DNA of 64,000 nt from Lachnospiraceae bacterium AC2012 (GCA_000702525.1 JNIN01000001.1:1808501-1872500); one strand, 5' to 3'. Shown: positions 18,776 to 28,614, counted from the stretch's first letter. A program made the numbers and translations. The notes: generated by a model not told the origin, from the letters alone.

Positions 18776-19430
18776 TGTCTTATTTAAGGGAATCAACATG
18801 CAGCGATTCCTGGAAGGGCTATGGGTTTCCATGCGGATCAGTCTCATTTCCGTGCTTATCAGCATTTTCTTGGGGCTGCTTGTCGGGGCGCTGATGACGA
18901 GACGAAATCCAGTCATTAAGATTTTCACCAGAATCTATCTGGAAATCGTTCGTATCATGCCACAGATGGTGCTCCTGTTTCTGGTATTTTTCGGCTCAAC
19001 AAGAGTTTTGGGAATTAATATAGATGCGGAAATTTCGGCGATTATCGTATTCAGTTTCTGGGGCACAGCGGAAATGGCAGATCTCGTGCGTTCGGCACTG
19101 ATCAGCATTCCCAAGCACCAGTATGAATCGGCGGCCGCGCTTGGACTTACAGAAAGGGACACGTACGTGCACATTGTAATTCCACAGACCATACGACGCT
19201 TGATTCCGACATCGATTAACCTGATTACACGTATGATTAAGACAACCAGTCTTGTGATGTTAATCGGTGTGGTTGAGGTGTTGAAAGTGGGACAGCAGAT
19301 TATTGAGGCGAATCGCGATACATCGCCAAACGCAGCATTTGGCGTATACTTAACGGTATTTATACTGTATTTCATGGCATGTTGGCCAATCAGCATGTTT
19401 GCAAAATATCTGGAAAGGAAATGGAACTAG
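18756..19430 (+). CDS. Amino-acid ABC transporter permease (second)
   Basis: A second HisM-type permease, 224 residues from the ATG at 18756, which has GAGAGGAGG upstream. An in-frame start 57 bases earlier would add a non-conserved leader. The EAA loop is visible (LVRSALISIPKHQYESAAAL), as are five membrane segments. It follows the first permease with overlap and precedes the ATPase gene without a gap. Confidence 0.92.
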   Translation: MQVLGIDVLFKGINMQRFLEGLWVSMRISLISVLISIFLGLLVGALMTRRNPVIKIFTRIYLEIVRIMPQMVLLFLVFFGSTRVLGINIDAEISAIIVFSFWGTAEMADLVRSALISIPKHQYESAAALGLTERDTYVHIVIPQTIRRLIPTSINLITRMIKTTSLVMLIGVVEVLKVGQQIIEANRDTSPNAAFGVYLTVFILYFMACWPISMFAKYLERKWN

Positions 19431-20192
19431 ATGTCACAGGAATTTATAAAAGTGAATCATATAACAAAGACATATGATGGGGAGAAAAATATTTTGGATG
19501 ACTTGTCGTTGACGGTTCATAAGGGTGAGGTTCTGGTTGTCATCGGACCTTCCGGTTGCGGTAAGAGTACATTTCTAAGAACGTTAAATGGATTGGAGCC
19601 AATCCAGAGTGGGGAAATCCGATATCGCGGCGAACTTGTGGATTCGAAGTCTAAGAATATCACGAGTTTACGTCAGAAGATCGGAATGGTTTTCCAGAGT
19701 TATGAATTATTTCCACATAAAACCATCCTACAGAATGTCATGCTTTCACCAACCCTTGTACAGAAGCGTGACAAAAAGGAAGTCGAGAAGGAGGCAATCG
19801 AGCTCCTGAGACGTGTGGGATTGGAGGATAAGAAGGACAGCTACCCAAGGCAGTTATCCGGCGGCCAGAAGCAGCGTGTGGCGATTGTGCGTGCTTTGGC
19901 TATGCATCCGGAAGTGCTGCTCTTCGATGAAGTGACGGCTGCGTTGGATCCGGAAATGGTACGTGAGGTTTTAGATGTTATTTTGGATCTTGCCGAGCAG
20001 GGTAGCACAATGGTAATTGTGACGCATGAAATGGATTTTGCGAAGGCTGTTGCCAACCGCATCATCTTCATGGATGGCGGTCATATCGTGGAATCCGGCA
20101 AACCGCTAGAATTCTTTGAAGCACCAAAGACAGAGCGTGCGAAGAGATTCCTCAACACCTTCACCTATGAAACCGTGCGAAAGATTTCCTAA
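19431..20192 (+). CDS. Amino-acid ABC transporter ATP-binding protein
   Basis: The GlnQ-type ATPase of the importer, 253 residues. It has Walker [10 protein letters not shown] (residues 39-47), signature [15 protein letters not shown] and Walker [12 protein letters not shown], where the usual EPT is EVT, as in several amino-acid importers. The switch histidine is in VTHEMDFA. It starts directly after the permease stop and ends the operon. Confidence 0.95.
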   Translation: MSQEFIKVNHITKTYDGEKNILDDLSLTVHKGEVLVVIGPSGCGKSTFLRTLNGLEPIQSGEIRYRGELVDSKSKNITSLRQKIGMVFQSYELFPHKTILQNVMLSPTLVQKRDKKEVEKEAIELLRRVGLEDKKDSYPRQLSGGQKQRVAIVRALAMHPEVLLFDEVTAALDPEMVREVLDVILDLAEQGSTMVIVTHEMDFAKAVANRIIFMDGGHIVESGKPLEFFEAPKTERAKRFLNTFTYETVRKIS

Positions 20193-20270
20193 TAGGTGCA
20201 GCGTATTTTGGTGGAGGCGGGAGAAAAATCTCGACTTCATGAATTAGTTTACCTATAGGTGTCTGTACCT

Positions 20271-20494
20271 GTTTCCAGGGTCTCGACCGAGGGTTAACTG
20301 TGCGTATATTGAGTTTAGTAGAATAAAAGCCCGTTTTATAATGAATAAGCACGAGCTGCCAGGGATGGCAGCTCGAGTGTGTACCTGAAATGGATTGAAG
20401 TTACACACGGTGCTCATTCATATAAAACGGGCTTTGTTATTCTACTTAACGAAATTTCTCAAACAGCGAACCCTCGGTCGGGCTCCCGGAAAAC
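20271..20494 (+). repeat. Structured nested inverted-repeat element, copy 3
   Basis: Outer arms 20271-20302/20461-20494 pair through CGACCGAGGGTT. The middle stem 20313-20351/20411-20450 starts AGTAGAAT and contains the AAGCCCGTTTTATA pairing. The hairpins are CGAGCTGCC/GGCAGCTCG and GTGTGTA/TACACAC with loop CCTGAAATGGATTGAAGT, one A between them and GG at the junction. It is 224 bp, like copy 2. It fills most of the 338-base gap between the ABC operon and the convergent glycosyltransferase. A GGTGGAGGC fragment at about 20210 recalls the 40-nt repeat. Confidence 0.9.
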
Positions 20495-20530
20495 AAACAC
20501 AGCTTATTTTTGCGTGAGAGGGATTTTGTG

Positions 20531-21496
20531 CTAGTATTTGTTTCTTTCTTCTTTCAAAATAAGAGTTTTACCATGTTCAGATAATCCAGAAGTAAAGTAA
20601 GGATTTTTTGAAATAGGTTTTTGAATACATTGTTTTTTCATTGACTCTATGCCATTTTCCATTTCTTGTAAAACGGTATCATTGATTTTTCCGTGCATTT
20701 TTTCTAGAGCATCTTTGATGTTTATGTACATGGTAGCCATGCAAATTTCAGCGGCATCTTGAAAATCAGAATAATTAGGAAGGGATGAAAGCGTATCATA
20801 TATACCAAGCATTGCAGATGCATGATTACGATAATATTTAAAAAAATCCTGTTCCTTTGAAAGAGAATTATCACTATCTTTATAAATATATAAAATGTCG
20901 TCAACATAATGAAAGATTTTTGCGCGAGCGATTAATCCCATTAAATAGTCCATGTCTTCTAGACCATATTCTTCACGGAAAAGAGTTGGCTCATTCTTAT
21001 CATTATAAATGAGAGAACGCTTGAATATTTTTGTTACACAAAAACCACCCTGTAGAATTATGGATTTTTGTTTTGCTGAAATTTCGCCAACGATATCATT
21101 TGTAAAATGACGGAATGCTTTGTTCTGACTTTCTCGATAAAAAGCGCAATCTACAATATCTGCATTGTTTTCTATTGCTTTGTTATATAGTTTTTCATAC
21201 ATTGTTGAATCAACAATATCATCGGAATCACAAAAACCGATATAATCACCCGTTGCAATGGAAAGTCCAGCGTTCCTTGCTGCACCAGGACCCTTATTTT
21301 CTTTTAGTGATAGTACGCGTACTCGATCTGGGAATTGATTCTTAGCGGATTCTAAAATAGCTAGAGTGTTATCCGTCGATGCGTCATTAATAAAGATAAT
21401 TTCAATATCACTGAGAGTTTGGTTTAATAGATTACCGACTCGTTCTATTAAGGTTTTTTCTGCATTATAAACAGGGACAATGATACTTACTTTCAC
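20531..21496 (-). CDS. Family 2 glycosyltransferase
   Basis: A GT-A fold glycosyltransferase of 321 residues. The N-terminal catalytic domain has VSIIVPVYNAEKTL, the nucleotide-sugar site FINDASTDNTL and the DxD-type metal motif GFCDSDDIVD near residue 95. The C-terminal third is helical and unassigned. Such enzymes build surface polysaccharide or glycolipid. Donor and acceptor are unknown, and no other polysaccharide genes are adjacent. It is 11 bases downstream of mutS2 on the same strand and may be co-transcribed. Confidence 0.9.
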   Translation of the reverse strand: MKVSIIVPVYNAEKTLIERVGNLLNQTLSDIEIIFINDASTDNTLAILESAKNQFPDRVRVLSLKENKGPGAARNAGLSIATGDYIGFCDSDDIVDSTMYEKLYNKAIENNADIVDCAFYRESQNKAFRHFTNDIVGEISAKQKSIILQGGFCVTKIFKRSLIYNDKNEPTLFREEYGLEDMDYLMGLIARAKIFHYVDDILYIYKDSDNSLSKEQDFFKYYRNHASAMLGIYDTLSSLPNYSDFQDAAEICMATMYINIKDALEKMHGKINDTVLQEMENGIESMKKQCIQKPISKNPYFTSGLSEHGKTLILKEERNKY

Positions 21497-21507
21497 AAGC
21501 TTCTCCT

Positions 21508-24030
21508 TTATTTAAATTCCACAATGGTTACGCCGGCGTCACCCTCGCCGAATTCAGCGAGATGGAAGTCTTTGACGTGTGGCTGTTTTTTGAGATATTG
21601 GTGTACAGCTTTTCGGAGCGCACCGGTACCCTTACCATGAACGACACGGACGGAAGTCAGGTGGGAGAGGTAAGCGTCATCCAAATATTTGTCAAGTGCG
21701 GAGATCGCTTCGTCAACAGTATAACCAAGGAGCTTAATCTCTGTGGAGATGGAAGCCGCCTTGCTGAATTTACCGGAGGTATTGCCGCCGAGGCCATTCT
21801 TGCCAACACGACCGTAGGCGCCAGGCGTATGCTTCTTTTGCATCTTTCGGCCAGCATTTACTGCCTGTCCATTGAAGGTGGTATCGGTGTTGTCCGCAAT
21901 CAGAATGATATCGGATAGCTTCACGGTGGACTTGATGATACCCATGGAAACGACCAGTTCGCCCTTCTTGTTTGGAAGCGTATGTACCGTTCCCGTCATA
22001 TTCATACTAAGAACCTTTACGCGGTCACCAATGTGGACGTCTTCTGCTTTTGTAGAAGATGTTGCGGCAGGTTTATGCGACTGGAACGACTTGGACTGTG
22101 CATCATTTAAGCGCTTACCAACTTCCTGACGTCTGCGTTCCATCTCGGCGATGTCAGGGTTGGAAGATTTAAATTTGTTGAATGCACGAATTGTCTCATC
22201 GGCAGTCTCCTTTGCTTCGCGGATGATGTCTGCAGCTTCCTTGCTGGCATCACGGATGATATTGGCGCGTTGCTCATCGATCCGCTGCTGCTTATCATCA
22301 AGGGACTGGCGAAGGGACTGAATCTCACGTTTTTCAGCTTCAATGGTAAGTCGGTCATTTTCCATCTGAATACGTTTCTGTTCCAAATCCACAAGCAAGT
22401 CTTCGAAGGACTGATCGTCCTCTGTCATCTTGGTGCGGGCATCTTCGATGATGTCATCGGATAAACCGAGCTTTCTGGAAATGGCGAACGCGTTACTCTT
22501 GCCAGGAACACCGATTAACAGACGGTAAGTCGGGCTGAGTGTTTCCAGAGAGAACTCGCAGGCTGCGTTTTCTACACCAGGGGTGGAGAGCGCATAGACT
22601 TTGAGCTCACTGTAGTGTGTGGTTGCCATCGTTCGAACACCAAGGAGATGTAATTTCTGCAGAATACTCATAGCAAGCGCAGCACCTTCCGAAGGATCCG
22701 TACCGGAACACAATTCATCGAATAATACGAGGGCGTTCAGAGGATTTTCAATTTTCCGTTCTTCTTCTGAAAGCGCTGCCGTATCATTTCCTGTATTTAA
22801 GGCTTCATATTTCGCGGTCACACCCTGGAGGATGCGGACGATATTCGTCATATGCGAGCTGAAGGTCGAGAGCGACTGCTCGATGGACTGCTCGTCACCG
22901 ATATCGGCATAGACATTGTGGAAGATGGCCAGCTCAGACTCGGATTTTGCAGGAATATGTAGCCCTGCCTGACCCATCAGAGTCAGAAGACCACAAGTCT
23001 TCAGGGAAACGGTCTTACCACCGGTGTTCGGACCAGTGATAATCAGCTGCGTGAAATCGTCGCCAAGGTGGATATCAATCGGAACGACGCGTTCGGAATC
23101 AAGCAGAGGATGTCTTGCACCCTTCAGGCGGATCATGCCGTCCGTGTTGAAATTTGGCGCGATTGCATTCATCTTGAGCGCAAGACGCCCCTTGGCGAAG
23201 ATGAAGTCGAGCTCAGCGAGCACATAGAAGTTGTGCTTGATGGAATCCATCACTTCGGAAACCATCTGCGAAAGGGTAGAGAGTACCTTTTCGATTTCCT
23301 TCTGTTCCTCGATTTCGAGTTCGCGAAGCTGGTTATTCAGATTGACAACGGACATCGGTTCGATAAAAAGAGTTGCGCCGGTGGAGGACTGGTCGTGCAC
23401 CATACCCTTGATATGGGACTTGTGCTCCGCTTTGACAGGCACACAATAACGACCATTTCGCATGGTGATTACAGCGTCCTGTAGGAAGTCGCGATTGGAA
23501 CCGGCGAGGAAACCGTTCATTTCCTTACGAATCTTCTCGTTTGTCAGATTCATCTCACGACGAACGGACTTCAGACCAGCGCTGGCATCGTCCGCGATAT
23601 CATTTTCGGAAATGATACAGCGCTCGATTTCTTCACGCACTTGCGTCTGAGGTTCCAGTTCCGAGAAGAAATGCTGCAGGCTATCGACCGGTAAATCGTC
23701 TCTCTTTGGGCGTCCATAGTTTTTGGCACGGCTGGTGATGCTAAGGAGGTTGCTCACTTTTAAGAGTTCTCCTGCATTTAACATACCGCCGATTTCCAGG
23801 CGCTTTGCAAAGAGTGTCATATCGTGAATTCCGCCAAAGGAAATTCTGTCATCACGAATCAGTCGTCCGAGGGCATCGCTGGTTTGCAATTGACGTTCCT
23901 TGATTTTCTCTTCGTTAGAGATTGGTGTCAATTTACTGCAATATTCCTTACCCTTTTCGGATGCGGCTAATGCGATTAATTGTTCAATTACTTTATCAAA
24001 TTCTAATGTTTTTAAAACTTTCTTATTCAT
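21508..24030 (-). CDS. mutS2: Endonuclease MutS2
   Basis: MutS2 acts on branched or collided DNA and ribosomes rather than mismatches. From the ATG at 24030 (MNKKVLKTLEFDKVIEQL) the product is 840 residues. An in-frame TTG 36 bases upstream is possible. The ATPase has Walker A GPNTGGKTVSLK near residue 330 and a Walker B-type LVLFDELCSGTDP. A long coiled coil follows, then a C-terminal Smr nuclease domain with VHGKGTGALR near residue 805. The divergent neighbour is yhaM. Confidence 0.95.
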   Translation of the reverse strand: MNKKVLKTLEFDKVIEQLIALAASEKGKEYCSKLTPISNEEKIKERQLQTSDALGRLIRDDRISFGGIHDMTLFAKRLEIGGMLNAGELLKVSNLLSITSRAKNYGRPKRDDLPVDSLQHFFSELEPQTQVREEIERCIISENDIADDASAGLKSVRREMNLTNEKIRKEMNGFLAGSNRDFLQDAVITMRNGRYCVPVKAEHKSHIKGMVHDQSSTGATLFIEPMSVVNLNNQLRELEIEEQKEIEKVLSTLSQMVSEVMDSIKHNFYVLAELDFIFAKGRLALKMNAIAPNFNTDGMIRLKGARHPLLDSERVVPIDIHLGDDFTQLIITGPNTGGKTVSLKTCGLLTLMGQAGLHIPAKSESELAIFHNVYADIGDEQSIEQSLSTFSSHMTNIVRILQGVTAKYEALNTGNDTAALSEEERKIENPLNALVLFDELCSGTDPSEGAALAMSILQKLHLLGVRTMATTHYSELKVYALSTPGVENAACEFSLETLSPTYRLLIGVPGKSNAFAISRKLGLSDDIIEDARTKMTEDDQSFEDLLVDLEQKRIQMENDRLTIEAEKREIQSLRQSLDDKQQRIDEQRANIIRDASKEAADIIREAKETADETIRAFNKFKSSNPDIAEMERRRQEVGKRLNDAQSKSFQSHKPAATSSTKAEDVHIGDRVKVLSMNMTGTVHTLPNKKGELVVSMGIIKSTVKLSDIILIADNTDTTFNGQAVNAGRKMQKKHTPGAYGRVGKNGLGGNTSGKFSKAASISTEIKLLGYTVDEAISALDKYLDDAYLSHLTSVRVVHGKGTGALRKAVHQYLKKQPHVKDFHLAEFGEGDAGVTIVEFK

Positions 24031-24087
24031 AGGTTCTATTTTTACATGGTTTTCCTTTAGATTCAAGGGATTTTAGCAAGAATTTCC

Positions 24088-24116
24088 TTGCTACGACAGG
24101 GTTCAGCAAGTATAAT
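24088..24116 (+). promoter_or_regulatory. Promoter of the yhaM-like gene
   Basis: TTGCTA at 24088-24093 and TATAAT at 24111-24116 with a 17-base spacer, 74 bases upstream of the coding start. It lies in the divergent region shared with mutS2. Confidence 0.7.
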
Positions 24117-24189
24117 GAGTGAAGAATGTAGCCTGTGGACATTTCTAGAGATGCATTACGAGGCAGGCTGCTTAGAATGGAGAATAATA

Positions 24190-25134
24190 ATGAAATACAT
24201 CGAAGCCTTTCAAGAGGGTGCAACTATTAATGATGTCTATCTGGTGAAGCATGTGCAGCAGGCGCTGACAAAGAGCGGAAAGCCTTATCTGACTGTTGTT
24301 TTACAGGACAGAACCGGAACGATTGATGGAAAGATCTGGGATGTAGGAAATCCGGGGATTTGCGATTTTGACAAGATGGATTACCTCTTTGTCAATGGAG
24401 AAGTAACAAGCTTTAATGGCGCGTTACAGTTAAATATTAAGAGAGCCAGAAAGGCAGAGGAAGGGATGTTTGACCCTTCGGACTATCTGCCAATTACAGA
24501 TAAAGATATCGAGGAAATGTATACGCAGCTCCTCGGTCTCGTGGACAGCATTAAGGAAGTACATCTGAAACAGTTGTTGGAAAGCTTCTTTTTAGATGCA
24601 GATTTCAAGAAAAGATTCTGCTTCCATTCCGCAGCAAAATCCGTACATCATGGATTTGTTGGTGGATTATTAGAACATACCTTGTCTGTAGCGAAGATTT
24701 GTAATTTCTACGCGCAGAATTATCCGGAATTGGATCGCGACCTGCTCGTAACAGCAGCGATTTGCCATGATATTGGTAAATTATCAGAAATCGCACCATT
24801 TCCAATGAATGATTACACAGATGATGGCCAGTTACTTGGTCATATCATCATCGGTTCCCAGATGGTGCGCGATAAGATCAGAGAAATCGACGGTTTCCCT
24901 CAGGTAAAGGCAAACGAATTGATTCACTGTATTCTTTCCCATCATGGCGAACTGGAATATGGATCTCCTAAGAAGCCTGCTATTGCAGAGGCGATTGCGC
25001 TTAGCTTTGCAGATAATATCGATGCAAAGATGGAGACATTCAAGGAGGCAATAAAGTCGACAGATGATAAGGATATGACATGGCAGGGATACAACCGTTT
25101 CCTGGAGACAAATATCCGTCGTACATCGAAATAA
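24190..25134 (+). CDS. yhaM: 3'-5' exoribonuclease YhaM-like protein
   Basis: YhaM degrades RNA and single-stranded DNA from the 3' end. From the ATG at 24190 (GGAG eight bases upstream) the product is 314 residues, matching the known B. subtilis protein length. An OB fold spans about residues 12-90 (LTVVLQDRTGTIDGKIWD). The HD phosphohydrolase domain has HHGFVGGLLEHTLSV, AAICHDIGK and LSHHGELEYGSPKKPAIAEA. An earlier in-frame ATG adds a non-conserved leader and was rejected. Confidence 0.93.
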   Translation: MKYIEAFQEGATINDVYLVKHVQQALTKSGKPYLTVVLQDRTGTIDGKIWDVGNPGICDFDKMDYLFVNGEVTSFNGALQLNIKRARKAEEGMFDPSDYLPITDKDIEEMYTQLLGLVDSIKEVHLKQLLESFFLDADFKKRFCFHSAAKSVHHGFVGGLLEHTLSVAKICNFYAQNYPELDRDLLVTAAICHDIGKLSEIAPFPMNDYTDDGQLLGHIIIGSQMVRDKIREIDGFPQVKANELIHCILSHHGELEYGSPKKPAIAEAIALSFADNIDAKMETFKEAIKSTDDKDMTWQGYNRFLETNIRRTSK

Positions 25135-25152
25135 TACAGATTAGAAAGACAG

Positions 25153-25185
25153 AAAGAAATGCAGCATCGTCTGCATTTCTTTTTT
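25153..25185 (+). terminator. Intrinsic terminator after yhaM
   Basis: AGAAATGCAG-CATCGT-CTGCATTTCT followed by TTTTTT is a ten-pair stem with a T tract, 19 bases after the stop. It ends only 11 bases before the next coding start, so the methyltransferase gene needs readthrough or a promoter overlapping this site. Confidence 0.88.
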
Positions 25186-25195
25186 CGAGAGAATT

Positions 25196-26566
25196 ATGAA
25201 AAAAAATGATACATTTGAAATAGAAATTACAGATTTGGGAACCCATGGAGAGGGAATCGGACGATTCGACGGGATGACATTCTTTATCAAGGATGCCATC
25301 GTGGGTGACCGCGTGCTTGCGTCGGCGATGAAGCTGAAGAAGTCTTATGGTTATGCAAGGATTGTAGAGATTCTAGAGCCTTCCAAAAACCGTGTGGAGC
25401 CAAAGTGCCCAATTGCAAAGACCTGCGGTGGCTGCCAGATTCAGAATATGGATTATCAGGCGCAGCTTGCATGGAAAGAGCAGATGGTGAGAAATGATCT
25501 CGTTCGCCTGGGTGGGTTCGATCAAGCTTATATCGATTCTATTTCTGAGTCGATTATCGGTATGGAGAATCCTTGGAGATATCGAAATAAAGCACAGTAT
25601 CCAGTGGGACTGGATAAGAATGGCGAGATTGTGATGGGCTTCTATGCATCACATAGCCATCGCATTATCGATGCCGAAGATTGTTATCTCGGTGCGGAAG
25701 AAAACCATGATTTATTGGAAGCTGTGAAGTCTTGGATGGTGAAAAATCATGTGAAGCCATATGATGAAGTGACGGGCAAAGGATTGGTTCGTCATGTTCT
25801 GATTCGACAGGGTGTGCATACCGATCAGACGATGGTTTGCCTCATTATCAATGGTACGAAGATTCCGGATGAGAGCGGCTTAATCGCATATTTAAAAGCG
25901 GCGAGTGAACGAATCTATAGTATTTCAATCAATGTGAATAAAAAGCGAAATAACGTAATCCTTGGAGAGGAGACACGTACCATCTGGGGCGAAGATACGA
26001 TTACGGATAAGATCGGTGACATTTCCTTTCGTATTTCGCCAAAGTCATTCTTCCAGGTGAATCCGGAGCAGATGGAAAAGCTCTATCAAAAGGCTTTGGA
26101 GTATGCTGGACTTACCGGCACAGAATATGTCTATGACTTGTATTGTGGAATTGGTACGATTTCCCTTTTCTTGGCGAAGAAGGCAGGGCATGTGACCGGT
26201 ATCGAGATTGTTCCGGAAGCGATTCAGGATGCCAAGGAAAATGCGACTAGAAATGCCATTGGAAATGCGGACTTTTTCGCTGGCGCAACGGAGGATGTAC
26301 TTCCGAAACTCGTGCGAGAAGGAAATAAGGCAGATGTTATTATGTTGGACCCACCGCGTAAGGGCTGCGAAGCTTCCGTAATTGAGACAATCCTTGGAGA
26401 AAAACCGGAGCGAATTGTCTATGTATCCTGCGACCCGGCGACTATGGCACGTGATTTGAAATTGTTCTGCGCGAGCGGAGAATATCAGTTGACGAAGGCC
26501 TGTGCTGTCGACCAGTTCGGTCATACCGCACATTGTGAAGCCGTCGTGAAATTGGAAAGAATATAA
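25196..26566 (+). CDS. 23S rRNA (uracil-5-)-methyltransferase, RlmD/TrmA family
   Basis: A 456-residue SAM-dependent RNA uracil-C5 methyltransferase. A TRAM RNA-binding domain covers residues 1-60, followed by the iron-sulfur motif CPIAKTCGGCQ near residue 78. The methyltransferase domain has FFQVNPEQMEKLY, DLYCGIGTISLFLA and the catalytic VYVSCDPATMARDL near residue 415. The family includes RlmD, RlmCD and TrmA-type enzymes, so the exact uridine target is not set by sequence alone. The upstream terminator leaves little room for a promoter. Confidence 0.92.
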   Translation: MKKNDTFEIEITDLGTHGEGIGRFDGMTFFIKDAIVGDRVLASAMKLKKSYGYARIVEILEPSKNRVEPKCPIAKTCGGCQIQNMDYQAQLAWKEQMVRNDLVRLGGFDQAYIDSISESIIGMENPWRYRNKAQYPVGLDKNGEIVMGFYASHSHRIIDAEDCYLGAEENHDLLEAVKSWMVKNHVKPYDEVTGKGLVRHVLIRQGVHTDQTMVCLIINGTKIPDESGLIAYLKAASERIYSISINVNKKRNNVILGEETRTIWGEDTITDKIGDISFRISPKSFFQVNPEQMEKLYQKALEYAGLTGTEYVYDLYCGIGTISLFLAKKAGHVTGIEIVPEAIQDAKENATRNAIGNADFFAGATEDVLPKLVREGNKADVIMLDPPRKGCEASVIETILGEKPERIVYVSCDPATMARDLKLFCASGEYQLTKACAVDQFGHTAHCEAVVKLERI

Positions 26567-26575
26567 AAGATGGAA

Positions 26576-26618
26576 AGAGGACGATTTGAGTTCATCTCAA
26601 ATCGTCCTCTTTTTATTA
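26576..26618. terminator. Bidirectional terminator
   Basis: AGAGGACGATTTGAG-TTCAT-CTCAAATCGTCCTCT is a perfect 15-pair stem followed by TTTTATTA. The A-rich stretch on the other side gives a T tract for the opposite strand. It sits between convergent methyltransferase and chemoreceptor genes and can serve both. Confidence 0.92.
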
Positions 26619-26636
26619 TGCGCCTTGCATCTATGA

Positions 26637-28292
26637 TTAGGAGAAGAATGACATCTCTTCTTCTAATGTTTTAGAAATAGTGTTTAATCCAGTTGCCTTT
26701 TCAGACAGACGTCTTACTGTTTCGGCGAGTTCCAGCATAGAGGCACGTGTTTCTTCTGTGCTTGCTGCATTTTCCTGAGAAATGGCAGACAGAGAGTTGA
26801 TGGTATCAGAGAATACCTTCGTTGCCTGGTTGGAACGGTCTACACTTTCAGAGATCTGACCTGTTACAACAAGAGACTCATCAATATTATGAATCATGGT
26901 GTTAACCAGAGTGATGGTATTGCCGATAACGTCGTTCTGCTTTTCGATGATCGACTGTACATTTCCAGCGTTTTCCATGGTTACAGCAGAGTCTTCAGAG
27001 AGAACGCCCATGATTTCCTGGATGTTCTTTGCTGCTGATGCAGACTGCTCTGCAAGATTTCTGATTTCATCTGCAACTACCGCAAATCCCTTGCCGGCTT
27101 CACCAGCTCGTGCTGCTTCAATACTTGCATTCAGGGAAAGCAGGTTCGTCTGCTCAGCGATGGAATCGATAATGATAACTGCTTCGCTGATATTGTCAAC
27201 GGCCTTGTTTGTTTCCTGAATCATCTTTACAATGTCGTTGATTGCCTGGATCGTCTCTTCTGTGGAAGCCTGAAGTTCCTGAAGGGAAGCAGAACTTGTT
27301 GTCGAATTCTTCTGCATATTTCCGGCAATGGTATTCATCTGTTCTGTATTTTGTGTGATGAGCTCGATTGCACCATTGATTTCTTCTACACTGCTGACAG
27401 CGTCCTGGAGAGATTCTGCCTGGTCTGTTGCGCCACAGGCAATCTGATCCACAGCGCTGGAAACATTTTCAGCAGTGATGGACATCGTTTCTGCGGACTC
27501 GGAAAGTTCCTCGGCAGAAGTATCCAGTTCCTCAGAAGAATGTTTTGCGCTTCCAATTACATCGTGAAGCTTATCTGCCAGGGAGAGAATGGACTTTGCA
27601 GTCTGTCCAAGCTCATCATTTCGCCTTGTGATTTTTTCATCAATTTCGATATTTAATTCGCCAGTCGCAAGCTTATCGATAGCTTCTACATTTCTTTTGA
27701 TGGCATTCGATAAACGAATAGCAGCGAGAATGGCGATGGTAAGGATGATAAACATAGCAACGAGGCCGGTACCAGCCATCTTTGTCATCATAGAAGTGAT
27801 GTAGGTTGTGATGGTATCCTTCTGTAAGCCTACAAATGCCATACCATAACATTCGCCGTTGTAGATGAGTGGCTGGTAAACTACGTAGTATTCGGAATCG
27901 CCAATTACAGTAGCGTCATTGGTATAAGTTTCTAAATTATTTACGACAGTATTGTAGATATCTTCGTTTGCTTCGGTTCCGACAACGCCGTCAATCGAAG
28001 AGCGCTCTCTAATATTTCCAAGGAAATAGGTATACTCGTATCCGGTGGAATTGTTCAGGTCGGCTTCCAGTGTGGAATTATCGATACTGTCATTATGTTC
28101 TGTGATATTTAGTACTTGTGCGTAGGAGAGACAAGCAGCATTCAGACCCTGCATCGTTTCGTATTCGATACCGGTCTTAAGGTTTGACGCTCCAAATGTG
28201 ATATTGATTGCTTCAAGTATTACTACGGTTGCAATGACCATACCAATTAAAGCGGTACGGATGGATTTGATTTTCAATAATTTGAGATTCAT
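26637..28292 (-). CDS. Methyl-accepting chemotaxis protein
   Basis: A transmembrane chemoreceptor of 551 residues. The start at 28292 is preferred because GGAGGTGCAC lies directly before it, whereas the ATG four codons upstream overlaps that site. One N-terminal membrane helix (about 12-33), an extracellular sensor of about 140 residues and a second helix near 175-200 are visible. A HAMP segment and a long signalling coiled coil with the conserved tip [20 protein letters not shown] follow. The ligand is unknown, and no other chemotaxis or flagellar genes lie in the window. Confidence 0.94.
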   Translation of the reverse strand: MNLKLLKIKSIRTALIGMVIATVVILEAINITFGASNLKTGIEYETMQGLNAACLSYAQVLNITEHNDSIDNSTLEADLNNSTGYEYTYFLGNIRERSSIDGVVGTEANEDIYNTVVNNLETYTNDATVIGDSEYYVVYQPLIYNGECYGMAFVGLQKDTITTYITSMMTKMAGTGLVAMFIILTIAILAAIRLSNAIKRNVEAIDKLATGELNIEIDEKITRRNDELGQTAKSILSLADKLHDVIGSAKHSSEELDTSAEELSESAETMSITAENVSSAVDQIACGATDQAESLQDAVSSVEEINGAIELITQNTEQMNTIAGNMQKNSTTSSASLQELQASTEETIQAINDIVKMIQETNKAVDNISEAVIIIDSIAEQTNLLSLNASIEAARAGEAGKGFAVVADEIRNLAEQSASAAKNIQEIMGVLSEDSAVTMENAGNVQSIIEKQNDVIGNTITLVNTMIHNIDESLVVTGQISESVDRSNQATKVFSDTINSLSAISQENAASTEETRASMLELAETVRRLSEKATGLNTISKTLEEEMSFFS

Positions 28293-28614
28293 GTGCACCT
28301 CCATGTGACACTAAATTAATAAAAAATTAATAAATACAGTAGCAATGGGAAAATGATACACAGATTTTTGGGTTTTGGGAATAGTAATAATGAACAAAAA
28401 TCAACATGTGTTCTCTATTACCTAAAATGTGGCGTTTCTAACGGATTTAAGCATGATAAAAAAACGAATAATATGTCATATATGTGATATTGAACAGCTG
28501 TTCAGTGTTTTTATGGTAAAGATGACGGGACATAAATGGGACAGGTACCTGGATAAAATAGAGCATAGAAAAGGAAATGCGACATAGATATGCTTTATTT
28601 TAAGGAGGCGCGTT
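28293..28614. other. Divergent intergenic region with a 14-bp palindrome
   Basis: This 322-base AT-rich spacer separates the leftward chemoreceptor and rightward 5'-nucleotidase genes. It contains no ORF of note. The perfect palindrome TGAACAGCTGTTCA at 28491-28504 and a looser one just before it (ATATGTCATATATGTGATAT) look like regulator sites. No convincing consensus promoter was identified. Confidence 0.6.
28491..28504. promoter_or_regulatory. Palindromic candidate operator
   Basis: TGAACAGCTGTTCA is its own reverse complement over 14 bases, about 110 bases upstream of the 5'-nucleotidase start. The half-site TGAAC/GTTCA is common among TetR-type operators. The matching regulator is not identified. 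Confidence 0.5.

Noticed and set aside
15587-20494. Integron attC sites
   Set aside because: attC sites have conserved ends and one variable stem. These have outer arms that vary and a conserved three-way core, and there are no cassette genes or integrase.
24066-24066. TTG start for MutS2 12 codons upstream
   Set aside because: The extra residues are not part of the family N terminus, which begins MNKKVLKTLEF; the ribosome-binding evidence is weak for both, so the family start was used.
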